Source of the DNA: Mytilus galloprovincialis
Taxonomy: Eukaryota; Mollusca; Bivalvia; Mytilida; Mytilidae
Direction of reading: 5' to 3'
DNA length: 64,000 bases
Assembly (NCBI RefSeq): GCF_965363235.1
Contig: NC_134841.1
Coordinates: 52,969,078-53,033,077, forward strand
Shown here: piece by piece, positions 1 through 11,856 of the stretch
How the letters are laid out: each line of letters opens with the position of its first letter
How positions within the stretch are numbered: position 1 is the stretch's first letter
Made by a program: the position numbers and the translations under genes
Notes under the pieces: generated by a model
What the model was told of the DNA's origin: nothing
Database searches by the model: none
The model's input: only the letters and a program-made list of their open reading frames with translations

Positions 1-216
1 AGTTCCGGGAACCAGTTCTTTTTTATATGCCATTAAAGGTATGTTGATTTTTTCAGTACAAGACACCATTATGATAAAGTGTTGCTTTGAAATGCAATTA
101 TTGCCACTTTATTTGAACTTAAACAAATGAGGTGTACCTGCTTGAAACGGAGGAATTTAACACAGAAAGCAATGGGACCATGATTTAGTGGTGTACTTCC
201 TTAACATAAAATTGTA
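1..216. other. left flank of the array, no gene seen
   Basis: Non-array sequence. No ORF, RNA gene or repeat that I can support. The array begins at about 217, in the 3' flank of a B half; a short inverted pair TGTAC/GTACA straddles the junction. Confidence 0.6.
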
Positions 217-420
217 CAAAAAGTACATAATTCAGTATACAATATCAGTGACCTTTTAGATACGAAGCGACAATTTGACTATAGATGGTAACATCTATTT
301 AAATGTCATATATATCAAATACAGTGTGGAGAATGTATTCCAGATAACGAACAGTTAACAACATTTCCACTCCTATTCTAATTCTCGTCAACAACAACAA
401 ACAAAAAAGTCACCATTCGT

Positions 421-428
421 TATATAAA
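421..428 (+). promoter_or_regulatory. TATATAAA box upstream of tRNA-Arg (representative copy)
   Basis: TATATAAA lies 89 bp upstream of the half-A tRNA. The B half has the same word at 1012-1019, 72 bp upstream of its tRNA-like gene. It is kept in both diverged halves; a role is inferred. Confidence 0.35.
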
Positions 429-476
429 CATTTGACTAGCTAATATCAATTTTAAGGGTTGCAAAATGCGTTTAAG

Positions 477-490
477 AATAAATGATATAG
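477..490 (+). promoter_or_regulatory. AATAAATGATATAG element at -33 to -20, candidate TFIIIB site
   Basis: The 14-mer is identical in halves A (477-490) and B (1051-1064) and sits at the same distance from both tRNA starts, while the sequence around it has diverged. AT-rich, TATA-like sequence near -30 is where TFIIIB normally contacts tRNA genes. Two inserts interrupt the array inside this element (after 23064 and after 37967). Confidence 0.5.
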
Positions 491-516
491 TTAACAACAT
501 GATATGTATGTCCTCG

Positions 517-527
517 TAGCGCAGGGG
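517..527 (+). promoter_or_regulatory. A box of tRNA-Arg (representative copy)
   Basis: TAGCGCAGGGG, tRNA nt 8-18, fits the TFIIIC A-box consensus TRGYNNARNGG. The B half has TAGTGCAAGGG at 1091-1101, which still fits. Confidence 0.85.
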
Positions 528-560
528 ATAGCGCGCCGGACTTCTAATCCGGAGGTCGTG

Positions 561-571
561 GGTTCGAATCC
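561..571 (+). promoter_or_regulatory. B box of tRNA-Arg (representative copy)
   Basis: GGTTCGAATCC, tRNA nt 52-62, is a perfect B box. The same sequence is in the B half at 1135-1145. Confidence 0.88.
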
Positions 572-594
572 CACCGAGGATGCAAAACAAAATA

Positions 595-599
595 TTTTT
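595..599 (+). terminator. Pol III T5 terminator (representative copy)
   Basis: TTTTT starting 13 nt past the last tRNA base. The B half has its own T5 at 1171-1175, 15 nt past its tRNA-like gene. Each gene therefore has its own stop and need not be co-transcribed with the next. Confidence 0.7.
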
Positions 600-1083
600 G
601 TTCGTTCCGTCATCACTGTATACATTCACTTAGCTTCATTCTCCGTCTTTAAAATTGATCAAATGTCAATTTTCGATCATATTAAACATGTTATTAAAGA
701 GATGTGAATATTTTTCCACTCGAGAATTTTTTTCAAATACGCCTAAAAAACAATGCTGCTTATTTGTTTTGATTGTAAAATTTGTCGTCTACATGTTTTC
801 AATGAAACGACAAAAAAAATCAGCGAATATGGTTGGATTGTAAAAGTACATAAGTATACAATCTCACTTGAGTACCTTTTAGATACCTAGCGATAACTTG
901 TTACATGTCATATATCGAATACAAAAAATACAAAATGGTGAATATATTCTAGGTAACGAACGTTTAATAACACACACAAAAAAAGCATCACTATTCATCA
1001 TTATATAAACATTTCACTATGGCTTAACTCAAATTTAAGGGTTGTTTTAGAATAAATGATATAGTTGACAACTTGATAGGGAT

Positions 1084-1156
1084 GTCCGCGTAGTGCAAGG
1101 GATAACGCGCTGGACTTTTAAGCCAGAGGTCGTCGGTTCGAATCCCACCGAGGATG
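1084..1156 (+). pseudogene. degenerate tRNA-Arg relative, anticodon UUU, unit 1
   Basis: Differs from the half-A tRNA at nine positions: 5, 11, 15, 22, 28, 35, 39, 42 and 51. Four stems each carry a mismatch: G5.A68, C13.A22, A31.G39 and C51.C63. The 28-42 pair is U-A instead of C-G and still pairs. The anticodon loop CTTTTAA gives TTT, a lysine-type anticodon on an arginine scaffold. A box, B box and a T5 terminator are kept, so transcription is possible. Metazoan tRNA-Arg(UCU) commonly has CUGGA/UCCAG in this stem, so half B probably descends from a sister copy rather than from half A itself. Function as a tRNA is doubtful. T-run downstream is 12. Confidence 0.85.
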
Positions 1157-1697
1157 CAAAACATAGATACTTTTTGTTCTTTCTGTCATCACTGTATGCT
1201 ACTAACTACATTGTCCTTCTTCAAAATTGATCAAATTCAAATTTTCGACCACACAAAAGAGGTGAATTGTTTTTCCACTCGGGTTTTTTTTTTTTCAAAT
1301 ACGCCTGAAAAACTATACTGCTTATTTGTTTGTTTGTTATGTAAAATTTGTCGTCTAGATATTTTCAACGATGTGACAAAAAGACCAGCGGCTTTGGTTG
1401 GATCGTAAAAGCACATAATTCAGTATACAATATCAGTGACCTTTTAGATACGAAGCGACAATTTGACTATAGATGGTAACATCTATTTAAATGTCATATA
1501 TATCAAATACAGTGTGGAGAATGTATTCCAGATAACGAACAGTTAACAACATTTCCACTCCTATTCTAATTCCCGTCAACAACAACAAACAAAAAAGTCA
1601 CCATTCGTTATATAAACATTTGACTAGCTAATATCAATTTTAAGGGTTGCAAAATGCGTTTAAGAATAAATGATATAGTTAACAACATGATATGTAT

Positions 1698-1770
1698 GTC
1701 CTCGTAGCGCAGGGGATAGCGCGCCGGACTTCTAATCCGGAGGTCGTGGGTTCGAATCCCACCGAGGATG
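1698..1770 (+). tRNA. tRNA-Arg-TCT: tRNA-Arg (UCU), unit 2
   Basis: Same sequence as the copy at 510. First of eleven consecutive units of exactly 1189 bp; marker G. Confidence 0.95.
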
Positions 1771-2271
1771 CAAAACAAAATATTTTTGTTCGTTCCGTCA
1801 TCACTGTATACATTCACTTAGCTTCATTCTCCGTCTTTAAAATTGATCAAATGTCAATTTTCGATCATATTAAACATGTTATTAAAGAGATGTGAATATT
1901 TTTCCACTCGAGAATTTTTTTCAAATACGCCTAAAAAACAATGCTGCTTATTTGTTTTGATTGGAAAATTTGTCGTCTACATGTTTTCAATGAAACGACA
2001 AAAAAAATCAGCGAATATGGTTGGATTGTAAAAGTACATAAGTATACAATCTCACTTGAGTACCTTTTAGATACCTAGCGATAACTTGTTACATGTCATA
2101 TATCGAATACAAAAAATACAAAATGGTGAATATATTCTAGGTAACGAACGTTTAATAACACACACAAAAAAAGCATCACTATTCATCATTATATAAACAT
2201 TTCACTATGGCTTAACTCAAATTTAAGGGTTGTTTTAGAATAAATGATATAGTTGACAACTTGATAGGGAT

Positions 2272-2344
2272 GTCCGCGTAGTGCAAGGGATAACGCGCTG
2301 GACTTTTAAGCCAGAGGTCGTCGGTTCGAATCCCACCGAGGATG
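2272..2344 (+). pseudogene. degenerate tRNA-Arg relative, anticodon UUU, unit 2
   Basis: Same four stem mismatches as at 1084; T-run downstream 13. Confidence 0.85.
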
Positions 2345-2886
2345 CAAAACATAGATACTTTTTGTTCTTTCTGTCATCACTGTATGCTACTAACTACATT
2401 GTCCTTCTTCAAAATTGATCAAATTCAAATTTTCGACCACACAAAAGAGGTGAATTGTTTTTCCACTCGGGTTTTTTTTTTTTTCAAATACGCCTGAAAA
2501 ACTATACTGCTTATTTGTTTGTTTGTTATGTAAAATTTGTCGTCTAGATATTTTCAACGATGTGACAAAAAGACCAGCGGCTTTGGTTGGATCGTAAAAG
2601 CACATAATTCAGTATACAATATCAGTGACCTTTTAGATACGAAGCGACAATTTGACTATAGATGGTAACATCTATTTAAATGTCATATATATCAAATACA
2701 GTGTGGAGAATGTATTCCAGATAACGAACAGTTAACAACATTTCCACTCCTATTCTAATTCCCGTCAACAACAACAAACAAAAAAGTCACCATTCGTTAT
2801 ATAAACATTTGACTAGCTAATATCAATTTTAAGGGTTGCAAAATGCGTTTAAGAATAAATGATATAGTTAACAACATGATATGTAT

Positions 2887-2959
2887 GTCCTCGTAGCGCA
2901 GGGGATAGCGCGCCGGACTTCTAATCCGGAGGTCGTGGGTTCGAATCCCACCGAGGATG
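2887..2959 (+). tRNA. tRNA-Arg-TCT: tRNA-Arg (UCU), unit 3
   Basis: Intact; unit 1189 bp, marker G. Confidence 0.95.
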
Positions 2960-3460
2960 CAAAACAAAATATTTTTGTTCGTTCCGTCATCACTGTATAC
3001 ATTCACTTAGCTTCATTCTCCGTCTTTAAAATTGATCAAATGTCAATTTTCGATCATATTAAACATGTTATTAAAGAGATGTGAATATTTTTCCACTCGA
3101 GAATTTTTTTCAAATACGCCTAAAAAACAATGCTGCTTATTTGTTTTGATTGGAAAATTTGTCGTCTACATGTTTTCAATGAAACGACAAAAAAAATCAG
3201 CGAATATGGTTGGATTGTAAAAGTACATAAGTATACAATCTCACTTGAGTACCTTTTAGATACCTAGCGATAACTTGTTACATGTCATATATCGAATACA
3301 AAAAATACAAAATGGTGAATATATTCTAGGTAACGAACGTTTAATAACACACACAAAAAAAGCATCACTATTCATCATTATATAAACATTTCACTATGGC
3401 TTAACTCAAATTTAAGGGTTGTTTTAGAATAAATGATATAGTTGACAACTTGATAGGGAT

Positions 3461-3533
3461 GTCCGCGTAGTGCAAGGGATAACGCGCTGGACTTTTAAGC
3501 CAGAGGTCGTCGGTTCGAATCCCACCGAGGATG
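3461..3533 (+). pseudogene. degenerate tRNA-Arg relative, anticodon UUU, unit 3
   Basis: As at 1084; T-run 13. Confidence 0.85.
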
Positions 3534-4075
3534 CAAAACATAGATACTTTTTGTTCTTTCTGTCATCACTGTATGCTACTAACTACATTGTCCTTCTTCA
3601 AAATTGATCAAATTCAAATTTTCGACCACACAAAAGAGGTGAATTGTTTTTCCACTCGGGTTTTTTTTTTTTTCAAATACGCCTGAAAAACTATACTGCT
3701 TATTTGTTTGTTTGTTATGTAAAATTTGTCGTCTAGATATTTTCAACGATGTGACAAAAAGACCAGCGGCTTTGGTTGGATCGTAAAAGCACATAATTCA
3801 GTATACAATATCAGTGACCTTTTAGATACGAAGCGACAATTTGACTATAGATGGTAACATCTATTTAAATGTCATATATATCAAATACAGTGTGGAGAAT
3901 GTATTCCAGATAACGAACAGTTAACAACATTTCCACTCCTATTCTAATTCCCGTCAACAACAACAAACAAAAAAGTCACCATTCGTTATATAAACATTTG
4001 ACTAGCTAATATCAATTTTAAGGGTTGCAAAATGCGTTTAAGAATAAATGATATAGTTAACAACATGATATGTAT

Positions 4076-4148
4076 GTCCTCGTAGCGCAGGGGATAGCGC
4101 GCCGGACTTCTAATCCGGAGGTCGTGGGTTCGAATCCCACCGAGGATG
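4076..4148 (+). tRNA. tRNA-Arg-TCT: tRNA-Arg (UCU), unit 4
   Basis: Intact; unit 1189 bp, marker G. Confidence 0.95.
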
Positions 4149-4649
4149 CAAAACAAAATATTTTTGTTCGTTCCGTCATCACTGTATACATTCACTTAGC
4201 TTCATTCTCCGTCTTTAAAATTGATCAAATGTCAATTTTCGATCATATTAAACATGTTATTAAAGAGATGTGAATATTTTTCCACTCGAGAATTTTTTTC
4301 AAATACGCCTAAAAAACAATGCTGCTTATTTGTTTTGATTGGAAAATTTGTCGTCTACATGTTTTCAATGAAACGACAAAAAAAATCAGCGAATATGGTT
4401 GGATTGTAAAAGTACATAAGTATACAATCTCACTTGAGTACCTTTTAGATACCTAGCGATAACTTGTTACATGTCATATATCGAATACAAAAAATACAAA
4501 ATGGTGAATATATTCTAGGTAACGAACGTTTAATAACACACACAAAAAAAGCATCACTATTCATCATTATATAAACATTTCACTATGGCTTAACTCAAAT
4601 TTAAGGGTTGTTTTAGAATAAATGATATAGTTGACAACTTGATAGGGAT

Positions 4650-4722
4650 GTCCGCGTAGTGCAAGGGATAACGCGCTGGACTTTTAAGCCAGAGGTCGTC
4701 GGTTCGAATCCCACCGAGGATG
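4650..4722 (+). pseudogene. degenerate tRNA-Arg relative, anticodon UUU, unit 4
   Basis: As at 1084; T-run 13. Confidence 0.85.
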
Positions 4723-5264
4723 CAAAACATAGATACTTTTTGTTCTTTCTGTCATCACTGTATGCTACTAACTACATTGTCCTTCTTCAAAATTGATCAA
4801 ATTCAAATTTTCGACCACACAAAAGAGGTGAATTGTTTTTCCACTCGGGTTTTTTTTTTTTTCAAATACGCCTGAAAAACTATACTGCTTATTTGTTTGT
4901 TTGTTATGTAAAATTTGTCGTCTAGATATTTTCAACGATGTGACAAAAAGACCAGCGGCTTTGGTTGGATCGTAAAAGCACATAATTCAGTATACAATAT
5001 CAGTGACCTTTTAGATACGAAGCGACAATTTGACTATAGATGGTAACATCTATTTAAATGTCATATATATCAAATACAGTGTGGAGAATGTATTCCAGAT
5101 AACGAACAGTTAACAACATTTCCACTCCTATTCTAATTCCCGTCAACAACAACAAACAAAAAAGTCACCATTCGTTATATAAACATTTGACTAGCTAATA
5201 TCAATTTTAAGGGTTGCAAAATGCGTTTAAGAATAAATGATATAGTTAACAACATGATATGTAT

Positions 5265-5337
5265 GTCCTCGTAGCGCAGGGGATAGCGCGCCGGACTTCT
5301 AATCCGGAGGTCGTGGGTTCGAATCCCACCGAGGATG
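5265..5337 (+). tRNA. tRNA-Arg-TCT: tRNA-Arg (UCU), unit 5
   Basis: Intact; unit 1189 bp but marker T, the only T unit inside the 1189-bp block. Confidence 0.95.
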
Positions 5338-5838
5338 CAAAACAAAATATTTTTGTTCGTTCCGTCATCACTGTATACATTCACTTAGCTTCATTCTCCG
5401 TCTTTAAAATTGATCAAATGTCAATTTTCGATCATATTAAACATGTTATTAAAGAGATGTGAATATTTTTCCACTCGAGAATTTTTTTCAAATACGCCTA
5501 AAAAACAATGCTGCTTATTTGTTTTGATTGTAAAATTTGTCGTCTACATGTTTTCAATGAAACGACAAAAAAAATCAGCGAATATGGTTGGATTGTAAAA
5601 GTACATAAGTATACAATCTCACTTGAGTACCTTTTAGATACCTAGCGATAACTTGTTACATGTCATATATCGAATACAAAAAATACAAAATGGTGAATAT
5701 ATTCTAGGTAACGAACGTTTAATAACACACACAAAAAAAGCATCACTATTCATCATTATATAAACATTTCACTATGGCTTAACTCAAATTTAAGGGTTGT
5801 TTTAGAATAAATGATATAGTTGACAACTTGATAGGGAT

Positions 5839-5911
5839 GTCCGCGTAGTGCAAGGGATAACGCGCTGGACTTTTAAGCCAGAGGTCGTCGGTTCGAATCC
5901 CACCGAGGATG
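5839..5911 (+). pseudogene. degenerate tRNA-Arg relative, anticodon UUU, unit 5
   Basis: As at 1084; T-run 13. Confidence 0.85.
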
Positions 5912-6453
5912 CAAAACATAGATACTTTTTGTTCTTTCTGTCATCACTGTATGCTACTAACTACATTGTCCTTCTTCAAAATTGATCAAATTCAAATTTT
6001 CGACCACACAAAAGAGGTGAATTGTTTTTCCACTCGGGTTTTTTTTTTTTTCAAATACGCCTGAAAAACTATACTGCTTATTTGTTTGTTTGTTATGTAA
6101 AATTTGTCGTCTAGATATTTTCAACGATGTGACAAAAAGACCAGCGGCTTTGGTTGGATCGTAAAAGCACATAATTCAGTATACAATATCAGTGACCTTT
6201 TAGATACGAAGCGACAATTTGACTATAGATGGTAACATCTATTTAAATGTCATATATATCAAATACAGTGTGGAGAATGTATTCCAGATAACGAACAGTT
6301 AACAACATTTCCACTCCTATTCTAATTCCCGTCAACAACAACAAACAAAAAAGTCACCATTCGTTATATAAACATTTGACTAGCTAATATCAATTTTAAG
6401 GGTTGCAAAATGCGTTTAAGAATAAATGATATAGTTAACAACATGATATGTAT

Positions 6454-6526
6454 GTCCTCGTAGCGCAGGGGATAGCGCGCCGGACTTCTAATCCGGAGGT
6501 CGTGGGTTCGAATCCCACCGAGGATG
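6454..6526 (+). tRNA. tRNA-Arg-TCT: tRNA-Arg (UCU), unit 6
   Basis: Intact; unit 1189 bp, marker G. Confidence 0.95.
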
Positions 6527-7027
6527 CAAAACAAAATATTTTTGTTCGTTCCGTCATCACTGTATACATTCACTTAGCTTCATTCTCCGTCTTTAAAATT
6601 GATCAAATGTCAATTTTCGATCATATTAAACATGTTATTAAAGAGATGTGAATATTTTTCCACTCGAGAATTTTTTTCAAATACGCCTAAAAAACAATGC
6701 TGCTTATTTGTTTTGATTGGAAAATTTGTCGTCTACATGTTTTCAATGAAACGACAAAAAAAATCAGCGAATATGGTTGGATTGTAAAAGTACATAAGTA
6801 TACAATCTCACTTGAGTACCTTTTAGATACCTAGCGATAACTTGTTACATGTCATATATCGAATACAAAAAATACAAAATGGTGAATATATTCTAGGTAA
6901 CGAACGTTTAATAACACACACAAAAAAAGCATCACTATTCATCATTATATAAACATTTCACTATGGCTTAACTCAAATTTAAGGGTTGTTTTAGAATAAA
7001 TGATATAGTTGACAACTTGATAGGGAT

Positions 7028-7100
7028 GTCCGCGTAGTGCAAGGGATAACGCGCTGGACTTTTAAGCCAGAGGTCGTCGGTTCGAATCCCACCGAGGATG
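7028..7100 (+). pseudogene. degenerate tRNA-Arg relative, anticodon UUU, unit 6
   Basis: As at 1084; T-run 13. Confidence 0.85.
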
Positions 7101-7642
7101 CAAAACATAGATACTTTTTGTTCTTTCTGTCATCACTGTATGCTACTAACTACATTGTCCTTCTTCAAAATTGATCAAATTCAAATTTTCGACCACACAA
7201 AAGAGGTGAATTGTTTTTCCACTCGGGTTTTTTTTTTTTTCAAATACGCCTGAAAAACTATACTGCTTATTTGTTTGTTTGTTATGTAAAATTTGTCGTC
7301 TAGATATTTTCAACGATGTGACAAAAAGACCAGCGGCTTTGGTTGGATCGTAAAAGCACATAATTCAGTATACAATATCAGTGACCTTTTAGATACGAAG
7401 CGACAATTTGACTATAGATGGTAACATCTATTTAAATGTCATATATATCAAATACAGTGTGGAGAATGTATTCCAGATAACGAACAGTTAACAACATTTC
7501 CACTCCTATTCTAATTCCCGTCAACAACAACAAACAAAAAAGTCACCATTCGTTATATAAACATTTGACTAGCTAATATCAATTTTAAGGGTTGCAAAAT
7601 GCGTTTAAGAATAAATGATATAGTTAACAACATGATATGTAT

Positions 7643-7715
7643 GTCCTCGTAGCGCAGGGGATAGCGCGCCGGACTTCTAATCCGGAGGTCGTGGGTTCGA
7701 ATCCCACCGAGGATG
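7643..7715 (+). tRNA. tRNA-Arg-TCT: tRNA-Arg (UCU), unit 7
   Basis: Intact; unit 1189 bp, marker G. Confidence 0.95.
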
Positions 7716-8216
7716 CAAAACAAAATATTTTTGTTCGTTCCGTCATCACTGTATACATTCACTTAGCTTCATTCTCCGTCTTTAAAATTGATCAAATGTC
7801 AATTTTCGATCATATTAAACATGTTATTAAAGAGATGTGAATATTTTTCCACTCGAGAATTTTTTTCAAATACGCCTAAAAAACAATGCTGCTTATTTGT
7901 TTTGATTGGAAAATTTGTCGTCTACATGTTTTCAATGAAACGACAAAAAAAATCAGCGAATATGGTTGGATTGTAAAAGTACATAAGTATACAATCTCAC
8001 TTGAGTACCTTTTAGATACCTAGCGATAACTTGTTACATGTCATATATCGAATACAAAAAATACAAAATGGTGAATATATTCTAGGTAACGAACGTTTAA
8101 TAACACACACAAAAAAAGCATCACTATTCATCATTATATAAACATTTCACTATGGCTTAACTCAAATTTAAGGGTTGTTTTAGAATAAATGATATAGTTG
8201 ACAACTTGATAGGGAT

Positions 8217-8289
8217 GTCCGCGTAGTGCAAGGGATAACGCGCTGGACTTTTAAGCCAGAGGTCGTCGGTTCGAATCCCACCGAGGATG
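8217..8289 (+). pseudogene. degenerate tRNA-Arg relative, anticodon UUU, unit 7
   Basis: As at 1084; T-run 13. Confidence 0.85.
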
Positions 8290-8831
8290 CAAAACATAGA
8301 TACTTTTTGTTCTTTCTGTCATCACTGTATGCTACTAACTACATTGTCCTTCTTCAAAATTGATCAAATTCAAATTTTCGACCACACAAAAGAGGTGAAT
8401 TGTTTTTCCACTCGGGTTTTTTTTTTTTTCAAATACGCCTGAAAAACTATACTGCTTATTTGTTTGTTTGTTATGTAAAATTTGTCGTCTAGATATTTTC
8501 AACGATGTGACAAAAAGACCAGCGGCTTTGGTTGGATCGTAAAAGCACATAATTCAGTATACAATATCAGTGACCTTTTAGATACGAAGCGACAATTTGA
8601 CTATAGATGGTAACATCTATTTAAATGTCATATATATCAAATACAGTGTGGAGAATGTATTCCAGATAACGAACAGTTAACAACATTTCCACTCCTATTC
8701 TAATTCCCGTCAACAACAACAAACAAAAAAGTCACCATTCGTTATATAAACATTTGACTAGCTAATATCAATTTTAAGGGTTGCAAAATGCGTTTAAGAA
8801 TAAATGATATAGTTAACAACATGATATGTAT

Positions 8832-8904
8832 GTCCTCGTAGCGCAGGGGATAGCGCGCCAAACTTCTAATCCGGAGGTCGTGGGTTCGAATCCCACCGAG
8901 GATG
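8832..8904 (+). tRNA. tRNA-Arg-TCT: tRNA-Arg (UCU), unit 8, damaged anticodon stem
   Basis: G29 and G30 are both A (CCAAA instead of CCGGA), giving two adjacent A.C mismatches against TCCGG. Anticodon TCT and all other arms are unchanged. Probably a non-functional copy. Unit 1189 bp, marker G. Confidence 0.85.
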
Positions 8905-9405
8905 CAAAACAAAATATTTTTGTTCGTTCCGTCATCACTGTATACATTCACTTAGCTTCATTCTCCGTCTTTAAAATTGATCAAATGTCAATTTTCGATC
9001 ATATTAAACATGTTATTAAAGAGATGTGAATATTTTTCCACTCGAGAATTTTTTTCAAATACGCCTAAAAAACAATGCTGCTTATTTGTTTTGATTGGAA
9101 AATTTGTCGTCTACATGTTTTCAATGAAACGACAAAAAAAATCAGCGAATATGGTTGGATTGTAAAAGTACATAAGTATACAATCTCACTTGAGTACCTT
9201 TTAGATACCTAGCGATAACTTGTTACATGTCATATATCGAATACAAAAAATACAAAATGGTGAATATATTCTAGGTAACGAACGTTTAATAACACACACA
9301 AAAAAAGCATCACTATTCATCATTATATAAACATTTCACTATGGCTTAACTCAAATTTAAGGGTTGTTTTAGAATAAATGATATAGTTGACAACTTGATA
9401 GGGAT

Positions 9406-9478
9406 GTCCGCGTAGTGCAAGGGATAACGCGCTGGACTTTTAAGCCAGAGGTCGTCGGTTCGAATCCCACCGAGGATG
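9406..9478 (+). pseudogene. degenerate tRNA-Arg relative, anticodon UUU, unit 8
   Basis: As at 1084; T-run 13. Confidence 0.85.
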
Positions 9479-10020
9479 CAAAACATAGATACTTTTTGTT
9501 CTTTCTGTCATCACTGTATGCTACTAACTACATTGTCCTTCTTCAAAATTGATCAAATTCAAATTTTCGACCACACAAAAGAGGTGAATTGTTTTTCCAC
9601 TCGGGTTTTTTTTTTTTTCAAATACGCCTGAAAAACTATACTGCTTATTTGTTTGTTTGTTATGTAAAATTTGTCGTCTAGATATTTTCAACGATGTGAC
9701 AAAAAGACCAGCGGCTTTGGTTGGATCGTAAAAGCACATAATTCAGTATACAATATCAGTGACCTTTTAGATACGAAGCGACAATTTGACTATAGATGGT
9801 AACATCTATTTAAATGTCATATATATCAAATACAGTGTGGAGAATGTATTCCAGATAACGAACAGTTAACAACATTTCCACTCCTATTCTAATTCCCGTC
9901 AACAACAACAAACAAAAAAGTCACCATTCGTTATATAAACATTTGACTAGCTAATATCAATTTTAAGGGTTGCAAAATGCGTTTAAGAATAAATGATATA
10001 GTTAACAACATGATATGTAT

Positions 10021-10093
10021 GTCCTCGTAGCGCAGGGGATAGCGCGCCGGACTTCTAATCCGGAGGTCGTGGGTTCGAATCCCACCGAGGATG
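10021..10093 (+). tRNA. tRNA-Arg-TCT: tRNA-Arg (UCU), unit 9
   Basis: Intact; unit 1189 bp, marker G. Confidence 0.95.
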
Positions 10094-10594
10094 CAAAACA
10101 AAATATTTTTGTTCGTTCCGTCATCACTGTATACATTCACTTAGCTTCATTCTCCGTCTTTAAAATTGATCAAATGTCAATTTTCGATCATATTAAACAT
10201 GTTATTAAAGAGATGTGAATATTTTTCCACTCGAGAATTTTTTTCAAATACGCCTAAAAAACAATGCTGCTTATTTGTTTTGATTGGAAAATTTGTCGTC
10301 TACATGTTTTCAATGAAACGACAAAAAAAATCAGCGAATATGGTTGGATTGTAAAAGTACATAAGTATACAATCTCACTTGAGTACCTTTTAGATACCTA
10401 GCGATAACTTGTTACATGTCATATATCGAATACAAAAAATACAAAATGGTGAATATATTCTAGGTAACGAACGTTTAATAACACACACAAAAAAAGCATC
10501 ACTATTCATCATTATATAAACATTTCACTATGGCTTAACTCAAATTTAAGGGTTGTTTTAGAATAAATGATATAGTTGACAACTTGATAGGGAT

Positions 10595-10667
10595 GTCCGC
10601 GTAGTGCAAGGGATAACGCGCTGGACTTTTAAGCCAGAGGTCGTCGGTTCGAATCCCACCGAGGATG
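10595..10667 (+). pseudogene. degenerate tRNA-Arg relative, anticodon UUU, unit 9
   Basis: As at 1084; T-run 13. Confidence 0.85.
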
Positions 10668-11209
10668 CAAAACATAGATACTTTTTGTTCTTTCTGTCAT
10701 CACTGTATGCTACTAACTACATTGTCCTTCTTCAAAATTGATCAAATTCAAATTTTCGACCACACAAAAGAGGTGAATTGTTTTTCCACTCGGGTTTTTT
10801 TTTTTTTCAAATACGCCTGAAAAACTATACTGCTTATTTGTTTGTTTGTTATGTAAAATTTGTCGTCTAGATATTTTCAACGATGTGACAAAAAGACCAG
10901 CGGCTTTGGTTGGATCGTAAAAGCACATAATTCAGTATACAATATCAGTGACCTTTTAGATACGAAGCGACAATTTGACTATAGATGGTAACATCTATTT
11001 AAATGTCATATATATCAAATACAGTGTGGAGAATGTATTCCAGATAACGAACAGTTAACAACATTTCCACTCCTATTCTAATTCCCGTCAACAACAACAA
11101 ACAAAAAAGTCACCATTCGTTATATAAACATTTGACTAGCTAATATCAATTTTAAGGGTTGCAAAATGCGTTTAAGAATAAATGATATAGTTAACAACAT
11201 GATATGTAT

Positions 11210-11282
11210 GTCCTCGTAGCGCAGGGGATAGCGCGCCGGACTTCTAATCCGGAGGTCGTGGGTTCGAATCCCACCGAGGATG
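11210..11282 (+). tRNA. tRNA-Arg-TCT: tRNA-Arg (UCU), unit 10
   Basis: Intact; unit 1189 bp, marker G. Confidence 0.95.
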
Positions 11283-11783
11283 CAAAACAAAATATTTTTG
11301 TTCGTTCCGTCATCACTGTATACATTCACTTAGCTTCATTCTCCGTCTTTAAAATTGATCAAATGTCAATTTTCGATCATATTAAACATGTTATTAAAGA
11401 GATGTGAATATTTTTCCACTCGAGAATTTTTTTCAAATACGCCTAAAAAACAATGCTGCTTATTTGTTTTGATTGGAAAATTTGTCGTCTACATGTTTTC
11501 AATGAAACGACAAAAAAAATCAGCGAATATGGTTGGATTGTAAAAGTACATAAGTATACAATCTCACTTGAGTACCTTTTAGATACCTAGCGATAACTTG
11601 TTACATGTCATATATCGAATACAAAAAATACAAAATGGTGAATATATTCTAGGTAACGAACGTTTAATAACACACACAAAAAAAGCATCACTATTCATCA
11701 TTATATAAACATTTCACTATGGCTTAACTCAAATTTAAGGGTTGTTTTAGAATAAATGATATAGTTGACAACTTGATAGGGAT

Positions 11784-11856
11784 GTCCGCGTAGTGCAAGG
11801 GATAACGCGCTGGACTTTTAAGCCAGAGGTCGTCGGTTCGAATCCCACCGAGGATG
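11784..11856 (+). pseudogene. degenerate tRNA-Arg relative, anticodon UUU, unit 10
   Basis: As at 1084; T-run 13. Confidence 0.85.

Larger units (their letters stand above)
510..582 (+). tRNA. tRNA-Arg-TCT: tRNA-Arg (UCU), unit 1
   Basis: A 73-nt intronless tRNA that reads AGA codons. Acceptor GTCCTCG pairs with CGAGGAT (one G-U at 1-72), discriminator G73. The D stem GCGC/GCGC is perfect with an 8-nt loop containing GG. The anticodon stem CCGGA/TCCGG is perfect, with loop CTTCTAA and anticodon TCT. The variable loop is AGGTC. The T arm GTGGG-TTCGAAT-CCCAC is perfect. There is no encoded CCA, as expected in a eukaryote. It is followed by a T5 terminator. Unit length 1188; the G/T marker downstream (VKF or GKF in one frame) is T. 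Confidence 0.96.

Noticed and set aside
420-843. Repeated ORFs of 62-84 codons in every unit on both strands
   Set aside because: They run through the tRNA genes and their flanks, recur only because the unit recurs, and have no domain or consistent coding signal. They are shadows of non-coding repeat.
1084-1156. Calling half B a functional tRNA-Lys(UUU)
   Set aside because: The body is clearly a tRNA-Arg relative and each stem has a mismatch, so I list it as degenerate despite the TTT anticodon.
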